From Kribbella sp. VKM Ac-2568 (lineage in GTDB: Bacteria; Actinomycetota; Actinomycetes; Propionibacteriales; Kribbellaceae): 64,000 bases of DNA. Positions 28,137 through 36,851 of this stretch are shown piece by piece. The notes under the pieces are model-generated. The model was not told where the DNA came from. It did not search any database and saw nothing but the letters and a program-made list of their open reading frames with translations. Positions within the stretch are counted from its first letter, which is position 1, and each line of letters begins with the position of its first letter. A program made the position numbers and the translations under genes. The stretch covers positions 1-64,000 of the forward strand of contig NZ_SLVF01000016.1 in assembly GCF_004345365.1 (NCBI RefSeq), given 5' to 3'.

Positions 28137-28847
28137 ATGACCGAGATCGCCCTCAGGGGCCTCACCAAGAAATACGGCGACGTGATCGCCGTCGACGATC
28201 TCACCGCCGACATCCGAAGTGGCAGGGTCACCGGCTTCCTCGGACCCAACGGCGCTGGCAAGACGACCACCCTTCGCATCCTGCTCGGGCTGGCCCGTCC
28301 CACCTCAGGCACCGCCACCATCGACGGGGTCGCCTACCGTGACCTGTCCACACCGACCCGTCGCGTCGGCGCGGTCCTCGACACAGGCGTGTTCCATCCG
28401 GCGCGCACCGGCCGGAACGCCCTGCGGGTCTTCGCGACCGCCGCCGGCCTGGAGACCACCAGGCTGGACGCCGTACTCGAGACGGTCGAGCTGGGACGCG
28501 CCGCCGGGCGACGCGTCGGCGGCTACTCGCTCGGCATGCGGCAGCGGCTGGCGCTCGCGGCTGCGCTGCTCGGCGAGCCTGACGTACTGATTCTCGACGA
28601 GCCGACCAACGGGCTGGACCCGCACGGCGTGCACTGGTTGCGCGGCTTCATCCGCACGTACGCCACCGGCGGCGGCACGGTGCTCGTCTCCAGTCACCTG
28701 CTGGCCGAGCTGACCAACACCGTCGACGACGTCCTGATCATCAACCGCGGCCGGCTCGTCGAGCACGCGCCCTTGGCCGAACTGACCAACGCGACCACCA
28801 GCCTCGAGAGTCGTTTCCTCGAGCTCACCACTGAGAGACCATCATGA
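28137..28847 (+). CDS. ABC transporter ATP-binding protein
   Basis: A 236-residue ATPase of the drug/antibiotic export (DrrA-CcmA) type. Walker A is GPNGAGKTTTLR, the signature is YSLGMRQRLALAAALL, Walker B is VLILDEPTNGLDP, and the switch His is in VLVSSHLL. ATG 28137 is chosen because homology starts there (MTEIALRGLTKKYG); an upstream in-frame ATG within the response regulator is unlikely. It overlaps the permease gene by four bases. Confidence 0.95.
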   Translation: MTEIALRGLTKKYGDVIAVDDLTADIRSGRVTGFLGPNGAGKTTTLRILLGLARPTSGTATIDGVAYRDLSTPTRRVGAVLDTGVFHPARTGRNALRVFATAAGLETTRLDAVLETVELGRAAGRRVGGYSLGMRQRLALAAALLGEPDVLILDEPTNGLDPHGVHWLRGFIRTYATGGGTVLVSSHLLAELTNTVDDVLIINRGRLVEHAPLAELTNATTSLESRFLELTTERPS

Positions 28848-29602
28848 CCGCATTGCTCCGGGCCGAGCTGATCAAGCATCTCGGGCTGCGCCTGACCTGG
28901 GTGATGCTGACCATCGCGATCACCCTGTCCGCAGGCCTCACCACGGCGATCGCCATCGTGGCAGGCAGCCACGGTTCCGCACCGCTCGGCCGTGAGGACC
29001 TTCGCGGCGTGCTCTCTGTACCCGGCCTACTCGTCGCGGGCATCGTCTTCGTGCTCGGCGTGCTGTCGTCGGCCGGTGAGTACCGGCACCACACCATCAC
29101 CGCATCGCTGCTCGTCACCCCGCGTCGTGATCACTTCCTCGCCGGCAAGTACGCCGCTGCCGCCGTCCTCGGGACCGCCTTCGCCGGTGTCACGCTCATC
29201 GCGTCGTACGTCGCGACGGCGATCGTGGTGCTCGCCAAGGACCTGCCCGTCGACCTGCTGACCGGAGACGCCGCGGTCACCGCGCTCGGGGTCACGATCG
29301 CAGCCGGTCTGTTCGCCTCGGCGGGAGCTGGGCTGGGTGCGCTCGTGCGCAGCGAGGCCCTTGCGATCATCGCGGCTGTCGCGTGGTGGTTCGTGATCGA
29401 GGGTCTGCTCCCTCGTGCGCTGCGCGAGCCCGGGCTGGCGAAGTACCTTCCGGCGGCCGCTTCGAGAGCGCTCATCCAGGCGGGTGTCCCAGTCGTGGAC
29501 GGAACCGTCGCCGCCGCCACGGGTGGGCTGCTCGTCGCTGCGTACGTCGCCGCCATCGCCGTACCGGCGCTGCTCCTGACGAAGCGACGTGATGTCGGCT
29601 GA
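28844..29602 (+). CDS. ABC transporter permease (ABC-2 type)
   Basis: A 252-residue membrane protein with six predicted helices (for example LTWVMLTITLS-like near residue 15, LLVAGIVFVLGVLSSAGEY near 60). The motif SSAGEYRHHTITASLL, in which a soluble loop follows helix 2, is typical of actinobacterial ABC-2 permeases. It pairs with the upstream ATPase (ATGA overlap) to form an exporter; the substrate is unknown. Its end faces the convergent RidA gene. Confidence 0.9.
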   Translation: MTALLRAELIKHLGLRLTWVMLTIAITLSAGLTTAIAIVAGSHGSAPLGREDLRGVLSVPGLLVAGIVFVLGVLSSAGEYRHHTITASLLVTPRRDHFLAGKYAAAAVLGTAFAGVTLIASYVATAIVVLAKDLPVDLLTGDAAVTALGVTIAAGLFASAGAGLGALVRSEALAIIAAVAWWFVIEGLLPRALREPGLAKYLPAAASRALIQAGVPVVDGTVAAATGGLLVAAYVAAIAVPALLLTKRRDVG

Positions 29603-29663
29603 GTTGGCGCCAGCTCGAGCACTTCGCGCTCACGGCCTGACTTGGCTCCGGCTGGGAGCGGCG

Positions 29664-30044
29664 TTACCCGACGAAGGCGGTCATCCGGATCGAGACGAGC
29701 AGTCCAGGCAGTTCGACACCGAGCTTGGCGACGTAGCGAGTCGGCGGATCGGACGGGAACCATCGCGCGTATTCCTCGTTCAGGCCGGCGAAGTCGGCGG
29801 GGTCTGTGAGCAGTACGCCCACCTCGATCACGTCGCCCAGGCCGGCGCCGCCGGCCTGGAGGATGGCCTCACAATTCGTCAGCGCCTGTCGTGTCTGAGC
29901 TTGGATGGTGTTTTCGGCGAGGCTGCCAGTGCTCGGGTCGATGCCGACGATGCCCGAGAGGATCACATTGGGTCCGGCCTTGACTCCCTGGCTGTAGAGT
30001 GGCGAACTCGGCGCGTTCGCGGTCGTGATGATCTGCCGTGCCAT
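29664..30044 (-). CDS. RidA-family protein
   Basis: A 126-residue member of the RidA/YjgF superfamily, whose classic members hydrolyse reactive enamine/imine intermediates from PLP enzymes. It has the YSQGVKAGPNVILSGIVGID start, the QTRQALTNCEAILQAGGAGLGDV helix and the typical C-terminal strand, but the active-site Arg region reads LVSIRMTAFVG rather than the RidA-core VEIE. It may therefore belong to a divergent Rid subgroup. GGGAGGACC precedes ATG 30044. It seems to be a lone gene between the ABC operon and the S8 peptidase. Confidence 0.9.
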   Translation of the reverse strand: MARQIITTANAPSSPLYSQGVKAGPNVILSGIVGIDPSTGSLAENTIQAQTRQALTNCEAILQAGGAGLGDVIEVGVLLTDPADFAGLNEEYARWFPSDPPTRYVAKLGVELPGLLVSIRMTAFVG

Positions 30045-30122
30045 GACGGTCCTCCCTGCTTCTCCCGCATTTCATGCGCCAGGGCAGCATCGCAGGTTCG
30101 GCGTCCCAGCCACAGACGGCGA

Positions 30123-30152
30123 GAGTGGGGCGGGCAGGTGCCCGCCCCACTC
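30123..30152. terminator. Strong GC-rich hairpin
   Basis: GAGTGGGGCGGGCA and TGCCCGCCCCACTC form a 14-bp perfect stem with a two-base GG gap between the arms. It lies 12 bases after the S8 peptidase stop and upstream of RidA. There is no long T run, as is common for actinobacterial terminators. It most likely ends the S8 transcript. Confidence 0.75.
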
Positions 30153-30164
30153 AGCGCTTCGGTG

Positions 30165-31463
30165 TCAGGAGGTGGCCGCCAAGGCGTTCACCATGCCGGC
30201 GCCGAAGAAGGTGGTGCTCGACGGCCCGCCGGTGCACTGGCGGACGTCATCGGCCGGCCAGACGGCCGGGCAGGCCGTCGGCGTCGCAGTGCGCCGAATC
30301 TGCGCTGCCACGGCACCCGGGCTCCAGTTTGGGTGGAGCTGACGGATCAGCGCTGCCACGCCGGCCACGTGAGGCGATGCCATCGAGGTCCCGCTGATCC
30401 AGACCCAGCGGGCGCCGTTGGCGTCCTCGACCCCGCGCCCGGCGGCGGCCAGTGCCTCCCACTGCCCGGTGCCGTCGGTGCTCGACCAGGCGGCCAGGAT
30501 CCGGCCGAACGTCGTACCAGGTGTCTGAGCCGCGTCGCCACCCGGCGCCGTCACGTCCACAACCGGACCTCCGGTGTTGGAGTAGCCGGCCAGCGTGGTC
30601 ACGCCAGAGGCCGACACCGTGACCACACCGGGGAGTTCAGCAGGCGTGACTCGGCAGTTGTTCCGTACCTCGCGGGTCACGGCTGTGTCCGGCGGCCAGT
30701 CCGGGCTGATGGTGTCGGTGGTCGGGTGCCCCAGATCCTGCGCCTCGTTGCCGGCCGCGGCCACGACCACGACGCCGCGCTGCTGTGCGTACCGTGCAGC
30801 ACTCCGCAGGTCCGCAAGGATCGCTCGCTGCTCGGCGTCGTTGCCGCAGAAGTAGAGCCACGGGTCGGCGAACAGGCTCAGGTTGACGGCGTCGAGGCGC
30901 TGGTCACCGGCGTACCGAAGCGCGGCAGCCACCGAGTCGGCGAAGCAGAAGCCCATGATGGTGCAGGCCTTGATGGCCACGATCTTGGCCTTGGGGGCCA
31001 CGCCGGCGATGCCGACGCCGTTGACCCGACCGGCGATCGTGCTGGACACGTGCGTGCCGTGGCCTTGCAGATCCTGTACTGCGGCCTTGTTGCTGCAGTC
31101 ACCGTTGGCGACCTCCCGTGGGTCGGCCGTCGGCGTGGTCGAGAAGATGAACGAGCACGACCGCGCGACGTCGATGTTGCCGACAAGGTCGGGGTGGGTG
31201 AAGTCGACCCCACCGTCGATCACCCCCACGTCGACGCCGTCACCAGTGGCGTTGGCGTACGACGCCGCACCGACTCCGATCGCACGCATGTCCCACTGAC
31301 AGGCGGACAGCGGCTCAGGTCCGGCTCCGACACCGAAGAAGGCCTGGCAGTTGGCAGAGGCCGCCGCCGGGGTCAGTGCACCGGGTGTGACCGCTATCGC
31401 TGGGGTCAGCAACCCCAGCGTCAGCGTGAGCACGGCTCCTACGAGCAGCGCGAACTTCCTCAT
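30165..31463 (-). CDS. Exported subtilisin-like serine peptidase (S8)
   Basis: A 432-residue secreted protease with a signal peptide (residues 1-24, AIA-type cleavage). The triad is Asp83 (VGVIDGGVDFTHPDL), His138 (GHGTHVSSTIAG) and Ser360 (GTSMASPHVAG), with the oxyanion Asn239 (AAAGNE). There is no long I9 propeptide; only about 50 residues precede the catalytic domain. Six Cys in the mature part suggest disulfides. ATG 31463 follows GGGAGGGG at a good distance. It is divergent from the S15-like peptidase, so the two exported peptidases may share control in 31464-31728. Confidence 0.93.
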   Translation of the reverse strand: MRKFALLVGAVLTLTLGLLTPAIAVTPGALTPAAASANCQAFFGVGAGPEPLSACQWDMRAIGVGAASYANATGDGVDVGVIDGGVDFTHPDLVGNIDVARSCSFIFSTTPTADPREVANGDCSNKAAVQDLQGHGTHVSSTIAGRVNGVGIAGVAPKAKIVAIKACTIMGFCFADSVAAALRYAGDQRLDAVNLSLFADPWLYFCGNDAEQRAILADLRSAARYAQQRGVVVVAAAGNEAQDLGHPTTDTISPDWPPDTAVTREVRNNCRVTPAELPGVVTVSASGVTTLAGYSNTGGPVVDVTAPGGDAAQTPGTTFGRILAAWSSTDGTGQWEALAAAGRGVEDANGARWVWISGTSMASPHVAGVAALIRQLHPNWSPGAVAAQIRRTATPTACPAVWPADDVRQCTGGPSSTTFFGAGMVNALAATS

Positions 31464-31728
31464 CTGATTCCCCTCCCCTAGGGCGGCGCGGACGACTCGG
31501 AACCGAACCGGCGCACCGCCCAATCAATGCCTCATGATCGATCCGCACAGGGAGTCTTGCAACGCCTCAGCCAAGTCGTTCCCCTGGGACCTACATGGGG
31601 ATGTAGCGCCGTTGAGGGCATCGCGACAGCGCGCGGGCCTCCAAGGCCAGACTGTTGCGGTTCCGACTCTGTCGCCGCATGATGCAGAGGTTTCGACGTG
31701 TTGGACGAACGCAGAGGGGCGAGCAGCG

Positions 31729-33858
31729 ATGAGAACTCGACTTCTGGCGGCCGTCGCGGCGACCGCCCTAGCGACCGCGGTAGCGGCGAGCCCTGCGTCG
31801 GCGCTTGCGACGCGCACTGTCACGACCGAGGCAGAGACGCCTGCGGTCCCGACATTCGTCAATGGCCTTGCGCAGGCCGTGTTCTCGGCCAACCCCGCCG
31901 ACTGGTACAGCGGTGAGGTGTGGGTCCAGGCGTCGTTCGACAGCGACAACGACGGCAAGCTCGACCGGATCCACGTCGATTTCACCGCACCGCCCGAGGT
32001 TCTCACGGACGGCCTCAAGGTGCCGGTCGTCTTCGAGGACAGCCCGTACTACGCGGGAACGGCGCCGGACTACAGCAACTGGGCCGTCGACCACGAACTC
32101 GGCGCACCCCCGTCGTCGAGGCCGGCAACACCGTTCTGGACGGCGGTCAACACCAGCCCCACGATCAGTACCAGGTACGAGTCGACCTGGGTGCCGCGCG
32201 GCTTCGCCGTAGTACACGCGGAGTCGCCCGGTACCGGCTACTCCGACGGTTGCCCGACCTCGGGTGGTACGAACGAGACACTGGCCGCCAAAGCTGTGAT
32301 CGACTGGCTCAACGGCCGGGTGCCGGCGTACACGACGCGCAGCGGGAGCACGCCCGCGGCCGCGTCCTGGACGACCGGCAAGGTCGGCATGATCGGCACT
32401 TCCTACAACGGGACCATCCCGGAGGCCGTGGCGACGACCGGCGTCGAGGGGCTCGACGCCATCGTGCCGATCTCTGCCATCTCCGACTGGTACGACTACT
32501 ACCGCGCCAACGGCATGGTGCGGGCGCCACACTCCTCGTCCAACCCGACAGGCAACAACAACGCCTTCCAGGGCGAGGACCTCGACGTCCTGGCGGACGT
32601 CGTGTACTCACGTGTCGACGAGGCCGGGCAGCGCACGATCTGCCAGCCGGAGATCGACTACATCGAGGCGCACATCGATCGAGCCACCGGCAACCGCAGT
32701 GGGTTCTGGCAGGAGCGCAACTACATGAAGGACGTCGAGAACGTCCACGCCGCGACTCTGCTTGCCCATGGCAACAACGACTTCAATGTCATGACGAAGA
32801 ACGCGGCGCAGTTCTACGAGGCGCTCAAGAAGCGGGACGTGCCGCACATGTTCTACTTCCACCAGGGTGGTCATGGCGGAGCACCGCCGGACGTGCTGAT
32901 CAACTACTGGTTCACCCGCTACCTCTACGGCGTACAGAACGGCGTCGAGTCGCTGCCTCGCTCATGGGTCGTCCGCGAGGCCGCGTCCTGTCCACCGCGC
33001 CAGACGACTGTGACTGGCGATCAGTCGAACACCGTGACGCTGGCTGTTGCGGACACCAGCCCGTTCGGGATCGGCTTCGTGCTGACGGTCCCGCAGACGA
33101 ACACCGACGGCACGATCACGAACACGACGCGCCTGATCACGGACATCCCGGACGCCACCCACCTGGTACTGGCATCGGCGGTGGCCACCGGAACTGGCCA
33201 GAAGGTCGCTGACGGCACTGTCGTGAGCCTTGTCTGTAGCACTGCCAACCCGACCCCGTACGCCGAATGGCCAGACCCCACCTCGAGCGAGGTCGCACTG
33301 CACCTCACACCAGGGGCCCCGTCGCGCGGCGGACTGACAATCGCACCACCGGTCCCGGGGAGCCCGACAGAGACCCTGACCGATGACGCGTCGATCGCCG
33401 CGCTCACCTCAGCCAACACTGCCACCTCGAACGTGCGGCTGATCTACCAAACGCCGGTACTCACGCAGCCCCTGCGCATCAGCGGTACGCCGACGGTCTC
33501 GTTACAACTGGCGTTCAGCAAGTCAAGAGCGAATCTGACCGCCGCGCTGGTGAGCTATCCACCGACAGGCAACGGCACGATCCTCACGCGTGGCTGGATC
33601 GACCCGGCCAACCGCAACTCCGACCGGGCCGATACCCCGATCAGGCCGGGCCGGATGTACCGGATGGACTTCGACATGCAGCCGAAGGACACCGTCGTAC
33701 CGGCCGGGAACCGGCTGGCGGTGATGGTCGTTTCCAGCGATCGCGACTTCACCATCCGGCCGCCGGTCGGGACGCAGCTGACCCTCGACCTGGCCCGCAG
33801 CTCGCTCACGGTCCCGGTGGTCGGCGGCTCGAAAGCGCTGGCCGGCGCCATCGGCTGA
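31729..33858 (+). CDS. Exported Xaa-Pro dipeptidyl-peptidase-like hydrolase (S15)
   Basis: A 709-residue protein with a signal peptide (residues 1-26, ASA-type site). The alpha/beta-hydrolase core has Ser225 in GTSYNGTIP, Asp351 in HGNNDFNV and His382 in HQGGHGG. The C-terminal half is the PepX_C jelly-roll domain. A roughly 90-residue strand-rich insert (about 420-515, QTTVTGDQSNTVTLAVADTS) separates the two and is unusual. Such enzymes release X-Pro dipeptides or act as CocE-type esterases outside the cell. The ATG 31729 start gives a clean signal peptide. It is divergent from the S8 peptidase. Confidence 0.9.
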   Translation: MRTRLLAAVAATALATAVAASPASALATRTVTTEAETPAVPTFVNGLAQAVFSANPADWYSGEVWVQASFDSDNDGKLDRIHVDFTAPPEVLTDGLKVPVVFEDSPYYAGTAPDYSNWAVDHELGAPPSSRPATPFWTAVNTSPTISTRYESTWVPRGFAVVHAESPGTGYSDGCPTSGGTNETLAAKAVIDWLNGRVPAYTTRSGSTPAAASWTTGKVGMIGTSYNGTIPEAVATTGVEGLDAIVPISAISDWYDYYRANGMVRAPHSSSNPTGNNNAFQGEDLDVLADVVYSRVDEAGQRTICQPEIDYIEAHIDRATGNRSGFWQERNYMKDVENVHAATLLAHGNNDFNVMTKNAAQFYEALKKRDVPHMFYFHQGGHGGAPPDVLINYWFTRYLYGVQNGVESLPRSWVVREAASCPPRQTTVTGDQSNTVTLAVADTSPFGIGFVLTVPQTNTDGTITNTTRLITDIPDATHLVLASAVATGTGQKVADGTVVSLVCSTANPTPYAEWPDPTSSEVALHLTPGAPSRGGLTIAPPVPGSPTETLTDDASIAALTSANTATSNVRLIYQTPVLTQPLRISGTPTVSLQLAFSKSRANLTAALVSYPPTGNGTILTRGWIDPANRNSDRADTPIRPGRMYRMDFDMQPKDTVVPAGNRLAVMVVSSDRDFTIRPPVGTQLTLDLARSSLTVPVVGGSKALAGAIG

Positions 33859-33869
33859 GAAGACGAGGC

Positions 33870-34538
33870 CTACTGCCCTGCGCGAGCACGGCGGGCCGCC
33901 TGCCTGGCGGACCTCAGTGGCTCCGGGGTCCGGCGCCCGGCGAGTGATGCCTCGACGACCCGGACGCTGACCTCCAGATCGGTCCGCCAGGCAGGGTGCA
34001 CGACCAGTGGCCGAGTTCCTGGTCTGGTTCGGAGCCAGGTCGCGACTTGGTCGGTGCCAATGGTCAGCGGTGAAGTCGCGCCGGCCTCGTCCGCGGGCCA
34101 CACCCCGGTGGCCAGCAACGGGCGGTGTGTCACACCCACTGTGGGCAAGTCGAGCGCCGCCCCCAGGTGCAATGCCAGCCCGGCCCGCCGCGGATGGTCA
34201 TCTCCGGTCGCATCCAGGAGCAGTACCTCCGGCCAGGGCGTAAGGCGCCGCACGACGTCCTCGAACTGCGGACCGAGCCGCAGGGCCAGCATCCCAGGCA
34301 CGTACGGACCTGACGCGTAGCCGCCGACCACCCGCTGCCCGACAATGCGACCAGCGTCAACGACGACCGCAGCGGCCCACAGCGGATCGCCCGCAGCCCC
34401 GGGGCCTGACAGCCCGCGACGAAAGCAGACCCAGCAGGCGCCCACGAGGTAGCTGGCCGCTGGCATCCAGAGCGCTGGTGTCTCCCGTGCAAGTCTGTGC
34501 TGCTGGGATGCGAGCTCAGCCGGATCCGTCGGCCACAA
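33870..34538 (-). CDS. Endonuclease V-like protein, active-site residues lost
   Basis: A 222-residue protein that aligns along its length with endonuclease V (deoxyinosine-specific DNA repair): YVPGMLALR for YiPGfLsFRE, LLDATGDDHPRRAGLALHLG for vDGhGisHPRrlGvAsHfG, and DLPTVGVTHRPL for the DvPTiGVAKk strand. Of the metal-binding acids, only the Asp of the DGHG motif remains. The first Asp (GaDv) is replaced within GACWVCF and the Glu of FRE is Leu. It is therefore probably catalytically dead or has a new role. It lies tail to tail with the S15 gene, 11 bases apart. Confidence 0.8.
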   Translation of the reverse strand: MWPTDPAELASQQHRLARETPALWMPAASYLVGACWVCFRRGLSGPGAAGDPLWAAAVVVDAGRIVGQRVVGGYASGPYVPGMLALRLGPQFEDVVRRLTPWPEVLLLDATGDDHPRRAGLALHLGAALDLPTVGVTHRPLLATGVWPADEAGATSPLTIGTDQVATWLRTRPGTRPLVVHPAWRTDLEVSVRVVEASLAGRRTPEPLRSARQAARRARAGQ

Positions 34539-34946
34539 CCTAGGTACTCCTCACTCATGCAGGTTAGCGCCGCACGAGTCCCGCGACAGTTCGGCGACCG
34601 GAAACATCTTCAGCCCGTTGGGCCTCCCGCCGTCGGAACCGACCACCGCCGCGTCCTGGCCGTACCTCGCTACTGCAATCGTGAAGCGGAACCAGACACG
34701 GGTGTCAAACGATCGCGTTGGTCACCCGGTCCATCATTCGCGCCGAGTCCTCGTGTCCTCGTGCCGGTCCCTCATCGCGCACATGAATGCAGCTCTCCGC
34801 GTCGGGAACTGCACTCGGTGTCATCGCACAGCCTGCTTGCTGGTTGCGGCATCGAGTCGCGCTCTGTCACCCCGTTCACATCGTCGAATGGAAGCCGGAG
34901 TCCGGGGCACCGGAAGCTACCTGGGGCGAAGCTAGGAAGGACCCCT
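34539..34946. other. Upstream region of the glycan operon
   Basis: About 400 bases between the divergent endonuclease V-like gene and the GT2 gene. In-frame codons extend upstream of the GT2 start, but without GtrA similarity, so I treat this as non-coding promoter DNA. No operator or hairpin was recognised. Confidence 0.45.
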
Positions 34947-36851
34947 GTGCGATCTCGAAGGGCGCTTGTGCGCAAGCGCGAAGTCTCGCTGTTCCTGCTC
35001 ATTGGCGGCGGCGTCGCCGTGCTCGGGCACGCGCTGTTGGCGATGCTGATCGGCGCGGGTGTCGGCGCTGACCTGGCGAACGCGATCCAGATCGTGCTGA
35101 CCCTCCAGCTGAGCTTCCTGGCCCATGACTTCCTCACCTGGCGCCGGCACACGTTCGATCGTGCCGCCCGCCGCTACGGCCGCTGGTGGCGCTTCCAGAC
35201 CGCCCGGGGCGCCAGCGCGGTGCTGAGCCTGGTTGGCTTCCCGTTCCTCGCCCCCGTCGTCGGCATCGCCCCGGCGTATTGGGGGCTGCTTATCACCGGG
35301 ACCGTCGCGAACTTCTGCACTGACCGGTTCTGGTCGTTCACCCACCACAAGTCGAGGACCTCCATGCCTACTCCGCCCGTCGCCTCCCGCTTGGCCCGGC
35401 CGGCGACCAGGGCGGCACTGGTTGGCGCGGTGCTAGCGATGCTGGCCTTGGCCGTTGTGTTCGTCGACGCGTTCCTTGTCGTGGTGTCGCTGTTCATGCT
35501 GCTCGTCGCGGTGACCACGCTGGCGTTCCAGCTCTACAAGTGGTGGCGGCCGGAGAACAACGATCCGGGACGGTACGGCGACCCCGACGCACCTCAGCTG
35601 CCGGGGGTGATCCTGGTGCCGATGCGGCACGAGGAGGCCGTTGCCGGGCACACGCTGGAGCGATTGGCCAACCTGGACCACCCGGACTACTGGGTGATGC
35701 CGATCATCGATCATCCGGACGACCCGGGCACTGCGGCGATCGCGCACGCGAAGGCGGCCGAGTACCCGGATCGGGTGCTGGTGGCGGCGTACCCCGAGGA
35801 CACCGACGTCCACAACAAGCCGATCGGTCTCAATGCCGCGGTCCGGCTGCTCGAGGAAACGGGCATCGACTATGAGTGGATCGGCATCGCCGATGCCGAA
35901 GACCTGTTCCATGCTGGGCTGCTGCGCATGGTCGACTACCGCTTCCGTCACACCGGCGCGGGCATCGTGCAGTGCGGCGTGCAGCTGATGAACTTCAGCG
36001 CCCACCCGGCCCAGCTGCCATTGCCCGCCGGCCGGTTGCCACGGCTTCGGCGTTGGCTGCGGGCCAACGCGTCGGGCTGGTGGCGCGCGGCCAACGTGCT
36101 GGAGTACTACAAGTGGTTCCAGTCCCGGCTCAAGCTGCAGGCCGCCGCCAAGGTGATGCCGCTGGGCGGCAACACCGTATTCTTCCGGCGCCGGTTCCTC
36201 GACGCACTGCACATGCGGTACGGCGCCTCCTGGGACGAGGACTGCCTCACCGAAGACTGCAAGATCGGCATCGTCGCCTCGGTGCTCGGATACTCGGTCG
36301 ACGTGGTCTACATCGACGAGATGGTCACCCGCGAGGAGACACCGGACACCCTGGGCGGCCTGGTCCGGCAGCGGGTGCGCTGGATGCAGGGCTTCATCCA
36401 GGTCTTCACCCAGGGTGAGTGGCTCGAACTGCCCAGGCCGTGGCAGAAGGTGCTCGCCGTCTACGTCCTGGGTTTCCAGTTCTTCCAGGCCTTCGCCATC
36501 GTCTTCGCGCCGTTCGCCCTGGCTCTCGCGGTGGGCCACAAGTCCCCGGTCGCGGTGGCACTGCTGGCCACCATCCCACTGGGGCTCGGGCTGCTCACCA
36601 CCGCCCTGGACCTGCAGATGCTGCACCAGTTCGGCCGGACCTTCGAGCAGAAGGTACGGCTGCGCGACTACCTCGGAGTAGCCCTCGGCGCCTACCCGTA
36701 TCAGGTCATGCTGTCCGTGGCCGGGCTGTGGGCACTGCTGCGGCACCTGCGGGGGCGCAACAACTGGGTGAAGACCACCCACTCCGGCGCGCACCTGACG
36801 GCACCCGGCCACGTCGACGCCCGGGTGTTGGCGCCGTCGGAGGCTGCATGA
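34947..36851 (+). CDS. GtrA-GT2 fusion, processive membrane glycosyltransferase
   Basis: A 634-residue membrane protein. Residues 12-135 are a GtrA-like four-helix domain. After two further helices (155-195) comes a family 2 glycosyltransferase domain with D258/D259 in HPDDPG, DAED (316-319), TED (435-437) and QRVRW (475-479), the D,D,D,QxxRW set of cellulose and chitin synthases. Four or so C-terminal helices follow. It probably polymerises a beta-linked glucan-like chain and passes it across the membrane. GTG 34947 is preferred because AGGAAGGA lies six bases upstream. The next gene overlaps by four bases, and a GH6 glucanase ends the operon. Confidence 0.88.
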   Translation: MRSRRALVRKREVSLFLLIGGGVAVLGHALLAMLIGAGVGADLANAIQIVLTLQLSFLAHDFLTWRRHTFDRAARRYGRWWRFQTARGASAVLSLVGFPFLAPVVGIAPAYWGLLITGTVANFCTDRFWSFTHHKSRTSMPTPPVASRLARPATRAALVGAVLAMLALAVVFVDAFLVVVSLFMLLVAVTTLAFQLYKWWRPENNDPGRYGDPDAPQLPGVILVPMRHEEAVAGHTLERLANLDHPDYWVMPIIDHPDDPGTAAIAHAKAAEYPDRVLVAAYPEDTDVHNKPIGLNAAVRLLEETGIDYEWIGIADAEDLFHAGLLRMVDYRFRHTGAGIVQCGVQLMNFSAHPAQLPLPAGRLPRLRRWLRANASGWWRAANVLEYYKWFQSRLKLQAAAKVMPLGGNTVFFRRRFLDALHMRYGASWDEDCLTEDCKIGIVASVLGYSVDVVYIDEMVTREETPDTLGGLVRQRVRWMQGFIQVFTQGEWLELPRPWQKVLAVYVLGFQFFQAFAIVFAPFALALAVGHKSPVAVALLATIPLGLGLLTTALDLQMLHQFGRTFEQKVRLRDYLGVALGAYPYQVMLSVAGLWALLRHLRGRNNWVKTTHSGAHLTAPGHVDARVLAPSEAA

